Positions 30,295-41,086 of a stretch of 64,000 bases of DNA are shown piece after piece. A model generated the notes under the pieces. It saw only the letters and a list, made by a program, of their open reading frames with translations, was not told the origin of the DNA and did not search any database. Origin of the DNA: Euborellia annulipes (taxonomy: Eukaryota; Arthropoda; Insecta; Dermaptera; Anisolabididae); the NCBI GenBank assembly GCA_023213315.1, contig JAKCPI010002939.1, positions 1 to 64,000 on the forward strand, given 5' to 3'. A program made the translations under genes and the position numbers. Numbering within the stretch: the first letter of the stretch is position 1; every line of letters begins with the position of its first letter.

Positions 30295-30390
30295 GTGTGA
30301 GTTCTGATCCCAGGCACTCGGATGAATATTTATTTAAATCATTTGGATTCAAATGGTATAAATAAATGTGCCTGGACCAATAAATATCTT
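30295..30390 (+). mobile_element. SINE1 body fragment
   Basis: GAGTTCTGATCCCAGGCACTCGGATG, TTATTTAAATCATTTGGATTCAAATGG and GTGCCTGGACC. Head and tail missing. Confidence 0.55.
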
Positions 30391-30840
30391 CTATCATGAC
30401 CAATAGGTTGAAGATCCTGAGTTCAATTGTCGCATGGTTATTTGATCCTTCAGCTATTGAATAAATCATAACAATTTTGACATTCAACAAATATAAATTC
30501 TTCTGTTCAAATCTATTATTCCATATTTATTTAATATTTATAAAATACCTGACAAGAATACAGTAATACTTGGTTAGCGTCATAAAATTTTGTTGCACCT
30601 CTAACGAGTAATAAATCAGAATTTATCTCTATGATACGAGCCAATAAATGAACCAACAGCCTCCATACACCTCCACTTAGAATTGAATTTCTCTCTCTTA
30701 TCATCTGGAAAATATAAAATAAATTTATTTTTTCCAGTTATCATCTTTTAAATATATATAGAATTTTTTTTTATATCTCTAGCTTTTTTTTTTTACTTTA
30801 TTTTATTTATTGATTTTTACAGTTCATTTCTCGATCTGAG
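30391..30840. other. No gene recognised
   Basis: AT-rich; nothing assignable. Confidence 0.4.
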
Positions 30841-30848
30841 ATTTTTAA

Positions 30849-31240
30849 GGCGCGCATCACGGGGTACTAATTTTTGGTTTCCAGCGGCCACAATTTTGAA
30901 GCTATCGACCTCAAATTTTTCTAAATTAAAGCTATTTAAAATATCTACAACTTATAGAAGCCCTTTTTTTGATTTTCGAAAAAATAAAATTTTTTTTAGA
31001 TTAATCGCATTAAATAAAAGATTTTTAAAAAAATCCGCTCTATAACTTATAGATAATTAAATTAGTAATCATTGTGTTAAAAAATAATTAATTTTCTACC
31101 CTTAATTAATTAGCTGGAATCTTTCAAATTGAAATGAAATAAATCCCTTGTATCCCTATGGGAAAAACTAACGCCATCTCTTGCCGCCTCGAGTAACTCG
31201 GTAATCAATCGTGTTCTAACCGCTTTTTGAGAAACGCACC
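30849..31240 (-). mobile_element. Family E MITE with TTAA
   Basis: TTAA at 30845-30848 and 31241-31244. Minus-sense copy of 21892-22283 with the same interior blocks (CTATCGACCTCAAATTTTTC; AACGCCATCTCTTGCCG). Confidence 0.75.
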
Positions 31241-31404
31241 TTAAGGAAAATTTACGTATTCATATCAATTGGAATTCAAATTACTGTATTTTAATTTGAA
31301 ATTATTGCCGCGCCTGCTCTATAGGCAATCGATTTATTCTTTTGTAATTTTGGTTGTATATCGGTTAGGATTTATTCCTCAATATTTTTCAAAATCATTG
31401 TTTT

Positions 31405-31500
31405 TTACTTTCTCTTACCCTATGTAAATGTTAATATACATATATATAGAGAGAGAAAGTATTGGATTCATGTCAAAAATTCGATGTCGAGAATTTTTTT
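31405..31500 (-). mobile_element. Family A terminal fragment
   Basis: TTACTTTCTCTTACC, TATATATAGAGAGAG, AAGTATTGGATTCATG and AAAATTCGATGTCGAG, then a T run. Confidence 0.7.
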
Positions 31501-32024
31501 TTTTTTTCGTTTAATAAAGTATTATATCTCAAAAGACCAACATTTTTCTTTGAATTACTTCAGTAGTTGGTAGGTGTGTAACAAATCACTTTCGGAATGC
31601 TTCTAGTTATTCCCGTATCCCCGCCAAATAGAATAAATTTTTACTAACTAACCAGAAATACTTTATTGATTTATTATTAATCTAATTTAAACTTTATTAT
31701 TAACTCAAAAAATATTTTTATCTTTCTATCCAACTTTTTTTTGTTCATGTCTATTCGATTATCCGATTGATTTATTCTGATTAACTGAATAATTTTTTAA
31801 TCTTTATTGCTTTATTTGAGTAATTTTATAAAAAAAAAAAAAATAGAAATTGGTCATTTAGATGGTTTATAATACCAAACCTAGTAATTTCATTTAAATG
31901 GATGGAAAATAAATTTTGTTATCTTACATTTTATCTTATTATTATTTTTTTTTTTTTTGAACAATAGGATCTACTTATAAATTTCGGACTAGGGAATTTG
32001 AAAACGAATTCGGAGTTTATATTC
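31501..32024. other. No gene recognised
   Basis: AT-rich with poly(T); unassigned. Confidence 0.4.
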
Positions 32025-32120
32025 AATATATATAATTGCGTCTGTCCGTCTGTTTGACCAGCTACCCGATGAAATTTTGCACCCTGTTAGAGGACGTTTA
32101 GAGAGTTCAGGAATATTTTT
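32025..32120 (-). mobile_element. Family C fragment
   Basis: ATATATATAATTGCG, GTCTGTCCGTCTGTTTGACC and AGAGGACGTTTAGAGAGTTC correspond to the reversed C tail. Confidence 0.5.
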
Positions 32121-32426
32121 ATTTATATTTCTTTTATGTTTGTAAGGGCTGTTTCGTATTAATCAAAAGCAAACTTTAAAAGCAAAAAATCAACGCACAC
32201 CATTTGAGCAAAACGTTGTGTCCAAGTGGGACAGAAAAAAAAAATTTTGTTGGCCCGTGTTATTTTTTATTTTTTATTTTTTTTAAGAAAAGTGAGAGGG
32301 TGTATACATTTCTTAATAATCTTGATTTTATTTTACCCGGCCACACTGTTCTTTGCACATATTAGCTAACATGTAGCTCTAAAAAAACCAAGAATTTACA
32401 TTATTTTTCTTTATTTTGACGCTTAG

Positions 32427-32822
32427 GGTGCGCGTCTCGAAAAGCCGTTAGAAGACGATTGACTACCGAGTTACTCGAGACGGCAAGAGATGGCGTTAGT
32501 TTTTCCCATAGGAATACAAGGGATTTATTCCATTTCATTTGAAAGATTCCAGCTAATTAATTAAGGGTAGAAAATTAATTATTTTTTAACACAATGATTA
32601 CTAATTTAATTATCTATAAGATATAGAGCGAATTTTTTAAAAATACCTTTTATTTAATGCGATTAATCTAAAAAAAAAATTTATTTTTTCGAAAATCAAA
32701 AAAAGGGCTTCTATAAGCTGTAGATATTTTAAATAGCTTTAATTAAAAAAAAAATTGAGGTCGATGGCTTCAAAATTGTGGCCGCTGGAAACTCCCAAAA
32801 TTAGTACCTCGAGACGCGCACC
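32427..32822 (+). mobile_element. Family E MITE
   Basis: TTAG (mutated TTAA) at 32423-32426 and TTAA at 32823-32826. Ends GGTGCGCGTCTCG and its inverse are the cleanest of the family. Interior as in the other copies. Confidence 0.75.
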
Positions 32823-32826
32823 TTAA

Positions 32827-33620
32827 TAGATAAGAGGTCAAAAAAGAATTATTTATTTCATAAATACTGATGCCATCCATCCACAGAGGCCTTTGTTATG
32901 AAAACAATTCTGTCAAATGTTTTGTATTTTATTTTATTCCGCTAGTTGCCAAAGGCCACTCGGTCTTATAATATCATTAAAATAATGTTCTATAAAGTGT
33001 TATGTTCTATTTATCTATCACTCTGGTCATTATTCAAAAAGAAGAAAAAGTTCGGGATATTAAAGAGGGCAATGCAAGAGGTTTCCGGGATTTTTAGGCT
33101 GTCCAAATGTCGACGACCCGGAGGCTGGGTGAAAGTCTGGCGACGGCGCCATCGCCATCCCATTGGCACCCCGACGTCCCGGCGCCGCCATCTCTCTCTC
33201 TCTCTCCCTTTTCCCTATCTTTTACGGAATTCCGCCAACAACACAGCCAGGTCACAATCAAAAAACACACCCTCTTTCTAATAAACAGCCCCATTGTAAT
33301 ACAAAAACTATCATGACTAGAGTTGAATAACTGCTTTCAAAGAAATTAACTTTTACTTTTTGTGAAACAAAAATTATAAATAAAATACAAGGAATGTGAC
33401 AGGGGGGGGTCCAACCTCTCCCCCAAATCCTGAAAAATTATAAAAATATCCCCTTTAATTCTATGATTTTCTTTTTCTCGGTCAATTCTCTGGATGAATT
33501 GAGGTAAATAAAATATTTTTACATTAATTTTTTATAAGAGGTTTTTTTTTTAGGAAGGTGGCCAATTCAATAGGTTTTATAATAAAAGCCCAAAAATGAT
33601 TTTTTTTTTTACTTTCTCTT
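32827..33620. other. No gene identified; GC-rich patch
   Basis: 33090-33190 is GC-rich and followed by (TC)n (33192-33207). Overlapping frames on both strands (32946-33281; 33094-33294) look like shadows of this compositional patch. A G8 run is at 33402-33409. Confidence 0.35.
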
Positions 33621-33696
33621 ACTCTATATATTTTATCTATGTGAATCTGGTGTGATAGCACACACTTTTATCTTATCTTTGGTATAGCCTACTAAA

Positions 33697-34215
33697 AAAA
33701 TCTGGTGTGACTGGTCGCACAGCACACAACTTCCTCTTACCTTCGGTAATCGAAAGTTGTGTTCTGTGCTTGATACACCAGATTTTTTTGTGTCGTCATA
33801 TATTTAGTCTCCGTCAGTACTGAATTGAAGATGTAAAATTTATAGACATGGGAAAATATTTATATTTTGTTACCATGGCAACCATTTCTCCTATCTTTCT
33901 TATTAAGTACAAGAGTAAAGTGGTCTTCAGAAGATTTCAATCACAAAATGAGAATATACATTTAAAAAGGCATCTAAAAAATAATTGATTTTTGAATTTT
34001 AATCAAAATTGTTGGAGCGAATTTTGAGAAAATCGAAAAAAAAACTGAAAAAGTACATCAGTAAAGTACTTTTTGACCGATTTTGTTTAAAAGCTTATTT
34101 TCACGCTCCCGGAGGATGTCTAACTTAAATATAAAATTTCAACTTCCTAGCTTAATTCCTTCATGCTTAAAATTAATTACAGACCCACACACATACACAC
34201 ACACGCCCTCAAAGG
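33697..34215 (+). mobile_element. Family A copy
   Basis: Terminal hairpin 33700-33790 (AATCTGGTGTGACTGG..., TTGATACACCAGATTT), then the A body to AATTCCTTCATGC and (CA)n at 34188-34203. A second relic hairpin precedes it (33645-33690). Microsatellite end lost. Confidence 0.8.
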
Positions 34216-34301
34216 CAAGTTACGCCGCTGCCCCCCCCCCCTGATTTTATAAAATAATTCAAACACAAAAATTTTGATTGCTAAAAAATATAAATTTATT
34301 C

Positions 34302-34502
34302 CCAGACCTGGCTCTTTCAGATTTTAATCTCTTTACTAAATTCAAAGACTTTTTGGTCGGAAAGACATAGAAAAGTGATGAAGGATTGAAAGAAGTTGTG
34401 ACTACGTATCTTAATACGCTGCCGGTGGTGGAATATGAAGCCGGAATACAAAAACGTTATGACAAATGTTTAAATTTGCAAGGTGATTATGTAGAGAAGT
34501 AG
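34302..34502 (+). pseudogene. Mariner transposase C-terminus, one stop codon
   Basis: 67 codons in one frame: PDLALSDFNLF, holding the third catalytic Asp region of the mariner D,D34D triad, then DFLVGK, an internal TAG, and VVTTYLNTLP...YEAGIQKRYDKCLN..GDYVEK and stop at 34500-34502. That ending is characteristic of mariner transposases. The N-terminal two thirds are absent. Dead. Confidence 0.8.
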
Positions 34503-34590
34503 TTTAATGTATATTCTTTGCATTCAAACAAATATTTTATTCCCAAACGGGTACTACTTACTACCCTTACTTGACCCTCGTATTATTTTA
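34503..34590 (+). mobile_element. Mariner right end
   Basis: After the stop codon, sequence runs to CTTACTTGACCCTCGTA (34568-34585), which resembles a mariner right terminal repeat (TACGAGGGTC- type when reversed). The left end was not found. Confidence 0.5.
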
Positions 34591-34620
34591 TTTATAAAAC
34601 TTTAGCAATCATTTGGAAAA

Positions 34621-34695
34621 TTGTTAGTTGTAGGTAATATTCGCGCCTCCCCTTAGACTAGTTCGCGCCTCCCTCACAGTTTGGAAAACACTGAT
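34621..34695. mobile_element. hAT-like end fragment
   Basis: CGCGCCTCCC repeated and ending CACAGTTTGGAAAACACTG resembles a hAT terminus (CAGTGTTTTCCAAACTG reversed). No partner end identified. Confidence 0.4.
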
Positions 34696-34959
34696 CTAAC
34701 AATTGCCAAGATGGAAGGCAAGAAAACTGGTTGCCTATCGACCGGGCTCTCCTTATTTAACCATTTTACCGGTATATTGCAAATGTTGAAACCGCATGTA
34801 TGATATATAGACAAACATCGTCCGTCTTTCTTCTCATGATATTTACCTATTAATATTTTACCCATAAATTAAAGAATGAGCGTTTGTTTACTCGCTATTA
34901 TTTATTTACACACACACAAAAAAAGTGGAAAACTCAAGTTAGATAAAATTCCCTCCCCT

Positions 34960-35015
34960 GAGGAAGGCTGTTGACAGCCAATAAATAGATCAGTGATCTC
35001 GACATGTTTTTTTTA
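34960..35015 (+). mobile_element. Decayed HHR motif
   Basis: CTGAGGA at 34964-34970 and a perfect stem II GGCTG-TTGA-CAGCC (34972-34985) are followed by AATAAATAG instead of GAAACGU, as if the ribozyme 3' half was deleted up to the AATAAA tail. Confidence 0.45.
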
Positions 35016-35410
35016 TTTTATTTGAAGACGAAGAAAGGATATTTAGGTTGGTTTTGATTAACCCTGGCAGCTTCTTCCCCCAAAAAACAATCCTTTCTAT
35101 TCATTCCGAATCGAAGAGCTGCCTTTCTAATAAAAGACAAAAAAGAAAGAAGAAGGAATGAAAAAAAAGAGCGGAATGAAAAAATTGTAATATTAGCTCG
35201 TTTGAGAAGGAAATTAAAATTTCCAACATCTTTATTATGTTAAAAAACAAACAACCAACATCTTGCAGAATTCTTATAAAAAAAAAAAAAAAAATTAGTT
35301 TGAAATCGAAATGGGATTCGAGAAGTTCCTCTTTGAAATGGAATGAAAAATTTAAAGTTGATATAAATAAAAAAAAACTGATAGAACATTTGTCATAATA
35401 TAATATTTGA
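35016..35410. other. No gene recognised
   Basis: Purine-rich and A-rich tracts (35140-35185; 35279-35295). Nothing else. Confidence 0.4.
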
Positions 35411-35534
35411 AGGAAATTCAGCAGGTTTATGCGAATTCTGGGTGCAAGTGGAAAAAATAATTTTGTAGAAAATTATTGTAGAGGATTTTTATTGGAATGA
35501 CGACTGAAATGCAATTATACAGTCTCGGTCAACA

Positions 35535-35715
35535 ATATGGATTAGTTCACTAGCTAGAGATGAAAGCAGGAGGAGGAGTTAGAGACAGGAAATAATGTAA
35601 CTTCACGGGGTGCCGGGAGATGGCTACGGCCAGAGGCAGGTTAGGTTTTTGAGGTGTGTGTCCTCGAGCACGTAAGCACCTCGGGCAAATAAACGAGGAT
35701 TCTGATAGGAATTTC
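35535..35715 (+). repeat. Family F repeat
   Basis: GGATTAGTTCACTAGCTAGAGATG, GGAGTTAGAGACAGGAAATAATG, CACGGGGTGCCGG and CGAGCACGTAAGCACCTCGGGCAAATAAACGAGGAT; opposite sense to 4968 and 52375. Confidence 0.7.
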
Positions 35716-35769
35716 AAATAATAATAATAAATTAAGAAAAATAAAAATCACTTTTAAGAAATTATTACA

Positions 35770-36045
35770 AACTAGCCGCCTTCGATCTGCTTGAAGATTT
35801 GTTTACATTCATACATAAATGCAAAGAAAAAAAAAAATATTTCTCTACATATTTCTTATGGGAGAAATCGTAACTTTAGGAATTAATAACTCAAAAAGTT
35901 ATAGAAATTTCGGGACCCGAGTATTTTTCCTAGAATCTCCATAACGTCCTCGTAAAATTACGTTTCAAAATTCCAACGGGAAGTTGGCCAAACAGAGCAT
36001 GACAGACAGACAGACGGACACTCCGCTATTATATATATATATTTT
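35770..36045 (+). mobile_element. Family C copy (tail half)
   Basis: ACTAGCCGCCTTCG, GATCTGCTTGAAGATTTGTTTAC, TTTCTTATGGGAG, GGGACCCGAGTATTTTTCC, AACGGGAAGTTGGCC, GACAGACAGACAGACGG, ending in TATATATATAT. The GC-rich head is deleted down to a remnant. Confidence 0.75.
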
Positions 36046-36614
36046 TTATTTTTCTTAATTACTAATGAAATTTGCTTATCTTTTGTTAAGATTATCTTCA
36101 CATAGATATATGAAAAATTTTTCTATTTTCGCATATATTTCGTCATATTGTTGACCGAAACTGTATAATTGCAATTCAGTCGTTATTCCAATAAAAATCT
36201 CCGACAATAAATTTCAACAAAATTATTTTTTTTCACTTGCACGAACACAAAACCTCCTGAAAATCCTTCAAATAAAATAATTATTTGTCAGTCAAGATTC
36301 ACACAAGAAATGCAAATTTTGCATTTTAGAATCCATATGTGTAGTTCCCTCTGTGCAGGAAGAAAATAAAAGGGCATCTCTCTTGGGAGGAGCCCCACTC
36401 CCTCCCCCAGTGATTCGAAGTTGCTTTTCTATATATAACAAATTCAAGACTCTCAGACAACCCCTCTATATCACAGAAAATATTGAATGGCAGCCATAGA
36501 TTAAATCATCAAAATCGCCCAAAAAAATACTACCAATTTTATAAAAAAAAATCAATTGATTGTAGAGTCTTAGAAATTTAAGAAAAACTGTGAAATTTGT
36601 ATATAATGTGAATT

Positions 36615-36665
36615 AGTCGTAAGTCCTGAGGAAGGGAACAACTGGCGTCCCAATCGTCAGCAATC
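36615..36665 (+). mobile_element. Decayed HHR motif
   Basis: CCTGAGGAAGGGA (36620-36632) and a stem II of GGGA/UCCC are followed by AATCGTC where GAAACGUC is expected; G12 is lost. AATAAAG follows at 36671. Confidence 0.45.
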
Positions 36666-36699
36666 AAATAAAGATCCCTGCAATTTTCACTACAAAATA

Positions 36700-37915
36700 A
36701 TCAAACAGCTACACTTGTTTCATCAATATTTTTTTAAGTGAAAAGAAACAGGAGAGAGGATGTTGTTACAATAGTAGCAAAGATGACCGCCGCAGATATG
36801 TAATTTGCTTTCGCTCTTATATCGCAGTTCTCAAATCGAGAAAAATATTGAAGATTTTGTTATTTGTTTTAAAATAGTAGATCTATAAATGCCATAAAAT
36901 TATTTGGATGATGGTCATATCCCTAGTTATTAAGGAAGTCGATTAAAATTATTACAATTCCTTCTCTTTTTTTTTTTGAATGCATTGAAATACCATTGAA
37001 ATCAGAATGAATGAATTATTCATAAAAAGCAAATAAATGAATTTAAATAGATTTTTTTTTCGTCCAGGGTCAAGATCATGAAAATTCAAGTGGAGAAATA
37101 TTTTCCCTTAAATTGATAAAAATAAAAAAAAAAAAAAGAAGAAGAAGAAGAAAGGTCAGATGCGATGCCCTTTCTCTCTCTCAAAAAAAAAAAAGAAAAA
37201 TTGGCATATTCGATTTTATAAAATCTTAAGACTATTATCTAGCCAATTAGAAAGATTCTTTACTGTAATTAGAGAATTGTATCCTTAAAACAATTTATTT
37301 CCATTTCTGAATTTACAGTATTTCATTAACAAGGGACGTTTGGACACCTTCAAGTAGTTAAAGTCCGCCTGAGGCGGATCAACGTCCTTTCCTTATTTGC
37401 CATATAGGCCTCAATTTCTTCAGAAAATATAACTTCTTATTAAGAAGCAGACCTTTATACGACCCATCTATCATTAAAAAATTATCATTGTATTTATTAC
37501 AATAATATTATTTTATAAATACAATACCTATGAGGATCAAAAGGCAACACCCCACTCCCAGAAGTTAAAGATAGTAATAAATGTCAATTTCGAGCTGAAA
37601 ACATTGTACTTTTTTTTTTTTTTTTTTTGGAATGGGTGCATAAGGTCCGAAGACCTATAATGACCAATAGTCACATGCAGCCAGGAAGAAAATAAAAACA
37701 AAAGGAGAAGCAAAAAGGGGAAACTCAACTGCGGGAACTGAGAAGATGCCTGTTGAGGTTAGACTTGAAAGTCTGAAGATTGTAGGTTTGTCCATTTTTA
37801 GATATAGTGAAAATTATTCATAATGTATATACAAGAAAATATTTTTTTATTACATAAGTATGAAATGAGAGTGCAAATTGATGAGTTATCCACTTGTAGG
37901 TATTAATATTGTACC
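36700..37915. other. No gene; simple repeats
   Basis: (AAG)n at 37136-37153, poly(A)/(CT)n at 37120-37200 and a T20 run near 37609-37628. The CGCCTGAGGCGG hairpin at 37366-37377 resembles a family C head relic. The open frame at 37537-37728 (minus) is low-complexity. Confidence 0.45.
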
Positions 37916-37920
37916 TCATT

Positions 37921-38083
37921 ACAAAATAATGTTAAAAACAACAATAGAAGAGGGAGCGGACAGCCAGGTTCCCTCTTTTATTGTTGATATACAACAGCCA
38001 CTTCACAAATTGTAATGTTATAAACTTATATTTGATGAAGTCAGTTCTAGTGACAAATGTGTTTTAAACTAGCATTTCGATAT
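37921..38083 (+). mobile_element. Decayed HHR element
   Basis: GGACAGCCAGGTTCCCTC with TTTATTG resembles an inverted element tail. At 38033-38056 TTGATGA, a GUCA/UGAC stem and AAAUGU stand in for CUGAUGA...GAAACGU (C3 and G12 changed). The mariner element abuts it. Confidence 0.4.
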
Positions 38084-38566
38084 AAGAGGGCAGGTTAATA
38101 AGTCCGTGGACTTTTTGAATTTCCCGCCTCTTAACTGAAATGGCAACACTGCTCCTGTCAGCAGGCCACTACCAGCTGACTCCTGTCGAAATTTGAACCA
38201 GCTAGGTCTTTTAGTTTTTGTTTGACATCCATTAATAGCAGAATGAGAAAATGCAGAAAATGGAAAAAAGTGAATTTTCAGTTTCCATGGCAAAAATCCA
38301 TGAATTGGGATACGAATTGCTCCCTCATCAGCCCTATTCTCCGGATTTAGCCCCGAGTGACTATTTCTGAAAAAATGGCTCGGCGGAAAGAGATTTGACT
38401 CCAACGATGATTTTGATGTCCTCGACAAATCTTATTTTTTGGAAGGGGTAAAAAAATTGGAGAAACGTTGGACAAAGTGTATAGAGAGTTCAAAGGATAA
38501 AATAATTTCTTATCCAAAAACTTGTGTTTCATTCAAAAAGTCACGGACTTATTGACCTGCCCTCGA
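38084..38566 (+). mobile_element. Internally deleted mariner element
   Basis: Inverted ends: GAGGGCAGGTTAATAAGTCC (38086 onward) and, reversed, GAGGGCAGGTCAATAAGTCC ending at 38564; the TIR continues GTG(G)ACTTTTTGAAT on both sides. Total about 480 bp against about 1.3 kb for full mariners. A broken transposase lies inside. An exact TA duplication could not be fixed. Confidence 0.85.
38251..38556 (+). pseudogene. Mariner transposase, N-terminus fused to C-terminal third, frameshifted
   Basis: ATG 38251 opens MQKMEKSEF, then jumps to SMAKIHELGYELLPHQPYSPDLAPSDYF, the conserved block with the third catalytic Asp, and hits TGA at 38368-38370. The downstream frame (+1) continues KWLGGKRFDSNDD, LEKRWTKCIE and ends TGA 38554-38556. 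The DNA-binding domain and first two catalytic Asp are deleted. Long antisense frames here (38069-38532) are shadows. Confidence 0.85.
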
Positions 38567-39955
38567 ATTTGGTATAGGTAAATAAATTACTGACCTCTTG
38601 AAATGGTCAATTTGATAGAGAATTATTTTCTCAAAAAACAAGTGGTATCATTTGAAAATATTTTTGTAAATAAAGATGGCATTATTCATTTAAAGCCGAA
38701 ACGGTCTCTAATATTGGGAGTTAGAGACAAATTTCCAGGCACTCCGCTCCTTCTATGGTTAATGAATGCTTTGAGTTTACAATAATTTTTAACCTAAAGT
38801 GAAATAATTTCAATTTACCGTTTAAATTTCAACATTTTATAGTAATTTATATTTTTATATTCTCAGTGGGAAAATTTTATTCTTTTTTTTGAGGTCAGGA
38901 CACCTATCACTCTGTCTCATCCCGCTTCAAACTATAGGATATATTAACATTAATTAAATTTTAGGATTATTATTCCGAGAGATGAATAAAAGTGAAAAGG
39001 ACGATCATAAAGTTTTAAATAACTGCGTTAATTAATAACCACTACTGTAACAATTTAAAAAAAGAGGAATTAAAAATACCTTAAAAGGTTAAATTTATAA
39101 ATGAGATAAAAATAAATGGGCTTTTTTAAAGAGTAGGTCAAAGGAAAAATAAGGGTTTAAAAATAAATAATATTAACAAGAGCTAAACTTTGGAATGTAT
39201 CATCTTAAAATTATTTCAATTAAAATAGCTAAAAATCAATTGAAATAAATAGCCTTAGATGCCGAAAAAGACCTGAAAATCAGTCGTTGCTAGTTATGAC
39301 TAGCCTAGATATTTGTAATTTGTTCAAATAATCCCCTTGGCAATATTTAGTGATACTGCCCCATTTATGTTTTAAATATTAACTAGGAAGTCATATAAAT
39401 ATTTAAAAAAATATATTTCTCCCAAGTCTCATATGTTTAGCCGAATAAAAAATTAATAAATATTAAGTACACTAGCTTATAATATCGTTTTGGGTGTAAA
39501 GTTTATGAGTTTCAGATGTTGGATTTCCCATCCGAAGTTGTTTTTCACTCCCCTAGGACGCTTTTAAAGGAAAAGGAGCCCTTCTTAAAGGGCCAAACGA
39601 ATGCAAAGCTGCAAGCAAATTGGATTCTCTCAAAGGGAGAGTTTCTTATACATTACATTAAAAGAAATAAAATATAGCATATAATCCCAAAGGGATAAAA
39701 AGGAATTCAGGGAAAATAAAGAATAAGGAATATTTAATTAGAGAATGGATCACTTCTACAATGGAACTAATTTACAAAAGTAACATTTGGATTTCATTTG
39801 ATAAGTAAACTGGGCTAAGTGAACAAAATGTTAATTTTAAGTAAACATCTAATATGAAATTGAATATTTTCAGTGACGGGAAAATAATTTCGCAAATTAA
39901 GGCCAAGTCGAAGTCTTAACATTTTAAGAATGCGATTTTAACTTTTTCTTTCCTA
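38567..39955. other. No gene recognised; possible HHR relic
   Basis: AAAGATGGCATT...AAAGCCGAAACGGTC at 38675-38710 looks like a heavily mutated hammerhead. TCTCTAATATTGGGAGTTAGAGA forms a small hairpin at 38706-38728. The remainder is AT-rich and unassigned. Confidence 0.35.
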
Positions 39956-39959
39956 TTGA

Positions 39960-40080
39960 GAAGTGGGAAAGTATTGGATTCATGTCAAAAATTTGAGGTC
40001 GAAATTTTGATGGATATACATGTTTTGAGGTCCCTGAGTCCAAAAATGTGGTTTTTGCAACATGGTCTGTCTGTCAATTA
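39960..40080 (-). mobile_element. Family A terminal fragment
   Basis: AAAGTATTGGATTCATGTC, TTTGATGGATATACATG, TTTTGAGGTCCCTGAGTCC, GTCTGTCTGTC. Confidence 0.7.
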
Positions 40081-40124
40081 CATTTTCTTGTATATATGAA
40101 TAATTTCCACTATATGTAAAAATG

Positions 40125-40225
40125 TACAGTACAACGTTTGTAGCACGAAAAATAAAGTCAATTAAAGTCTAAATATTGAGATTTTCATTTCGTAGGGGCT
40201 AATTTCTTGGCTGCCCGCTACTTCA
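40125..40225 (+). mobile_element. HHR element tail, ribozyme lost
   Basis: CACGAAAAATAAAGTC, AATATTGAGATTTTC and TTCTTGGCTGCCCGCTACTTC keep the AATAAA-TTGGCTGC order; no CUGANGA box upstream. Confidence 0.45.
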
Positions 40226-40457
40226 CTTCCCCAATTTTATACAATTTTACGCGTGCGAGCCTGAATCAAATATGTTCACAAAGGCTGACTGGAAGTAATC
40301 GGAGAATGCTTCGAAAATGTTCATTGGACCCTCAAAGAATTGACTCAATTATCTCAACAATTCTGAAGTGGACTTCTTTGAAATGTTTTTGCCAGAGCCT
40401 TTGCTCAAAGCGCCAGTCTCCCTGCATCTCTTTCCATCTCTCTTTCATTCTCTTTTT

Positions 40458-40690
40458 TTTTAAACACTCACACTTTTTTCCCACACAGTCTTTATGGCAA
40501 CTCAGGCCATATAAGACTTTATACGATAACAGTTAAAAGGGTAAATATATCTATTGTGGGTCCAGGCATTCTTATTTAAGCCTTTTGATATCCAAATGGC
40601 TTAAATAGAATCATCGGACTGCCTGGGATCCAAACCCTCGACCCTTGGTATACAAGGCAGGCGCGCTACCAACTACACCAAGCCCGGGGA
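40458..40690 (-). mobile_element. SINE1 copy with TSD
   Basis: CATTCTCTTTTT is duplicated at 40446-40457 and 40691-40702. Body and head as usual (GGATCCAAACCCTCGACCC; GGCGCGCTACCAACTACACC). Confidence 0.85.
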
Positions 40691-40844
40691 CATTCTCTTT
40701 TTAAATGGAGCAAAAAATCTAAAGAGAATTTGTTCATATTCTTAAATGAATATTTTTGAATAATAAAGACCTAGAATGGGGATGGATCGCCGAAGCCGTG
40801 CCGCGCGGCTAGCGATTCTAATACCTTCCTTTAACAATCAATGC

Positions 40845-41086
40845 CCCGGGCTTGGCGTAGTTGGTAGCGCGCCTGCCTTGTATACCAAGGGTCGGGGGGT
40901 TCGGATCCCAGGCAATCCGATGATTTTATTTAAGGCATTTGGATACCAAATGGCTTAAATAAGAATGCCTGGACCCCCAATAGATATATATTCATAATAA
41001 CGGTTATCGTAAAAAGTCTTGTCAAAAAGACTGTGTGTATGCGAGTGTGAATGGAAAAAAGTGTGAGTGTTAAAAAAAAAAAAAAA
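40845..41086 (+). mobile_element. SINE1 copy
   Basis: Head GGGCTTGGCGTAGTTGGTAG, B box GGGGTTCGGATCCC, a perfect-looking body palindrome at 40926-40962, CCTGGACCCCC, poly(A) at 41072-41086. Lies tail-out opposite the previous copy. Confidence 0.88.

Larger units (their letters stand above)
35411..36262. repeat. 130-bp inverted repeats flanking F and C copies
   Basis: 35411-35540 and 36140-36262 are inverted copies (GGATTTTTATTGGAAT-ACGACTGAA-TGCAATTATACAGT-TCGGTCAACAATATG). Between them lie family F (35535-35715) and family C (35770-36045). Could be a fold-back element that later received insertions. Confidence 0.65.

Noticed and set aside
32946..33294. Frames on both strands in a GC-rich patch
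   Set aside because: Overlapping frames on opposite strands with low-complexity Arg/Ser-rich translations suggest composition, not coding.
34960..34990. Functional hammerhead
   Set aside because: Stem II is perfect, but the GAAA box and cleavage site are absent.
37770..37790. CTGAAGATTG as a hammerhead start
   Set aside because: No GAAA box or pairing partner within a plausible distance.
38069..38532. Minus-strand frames of 119 and 61 codons
   Set aside because: Antisense shadows of the mariner transposase relic, whose plus-strand frame gives the recognisable motifs.
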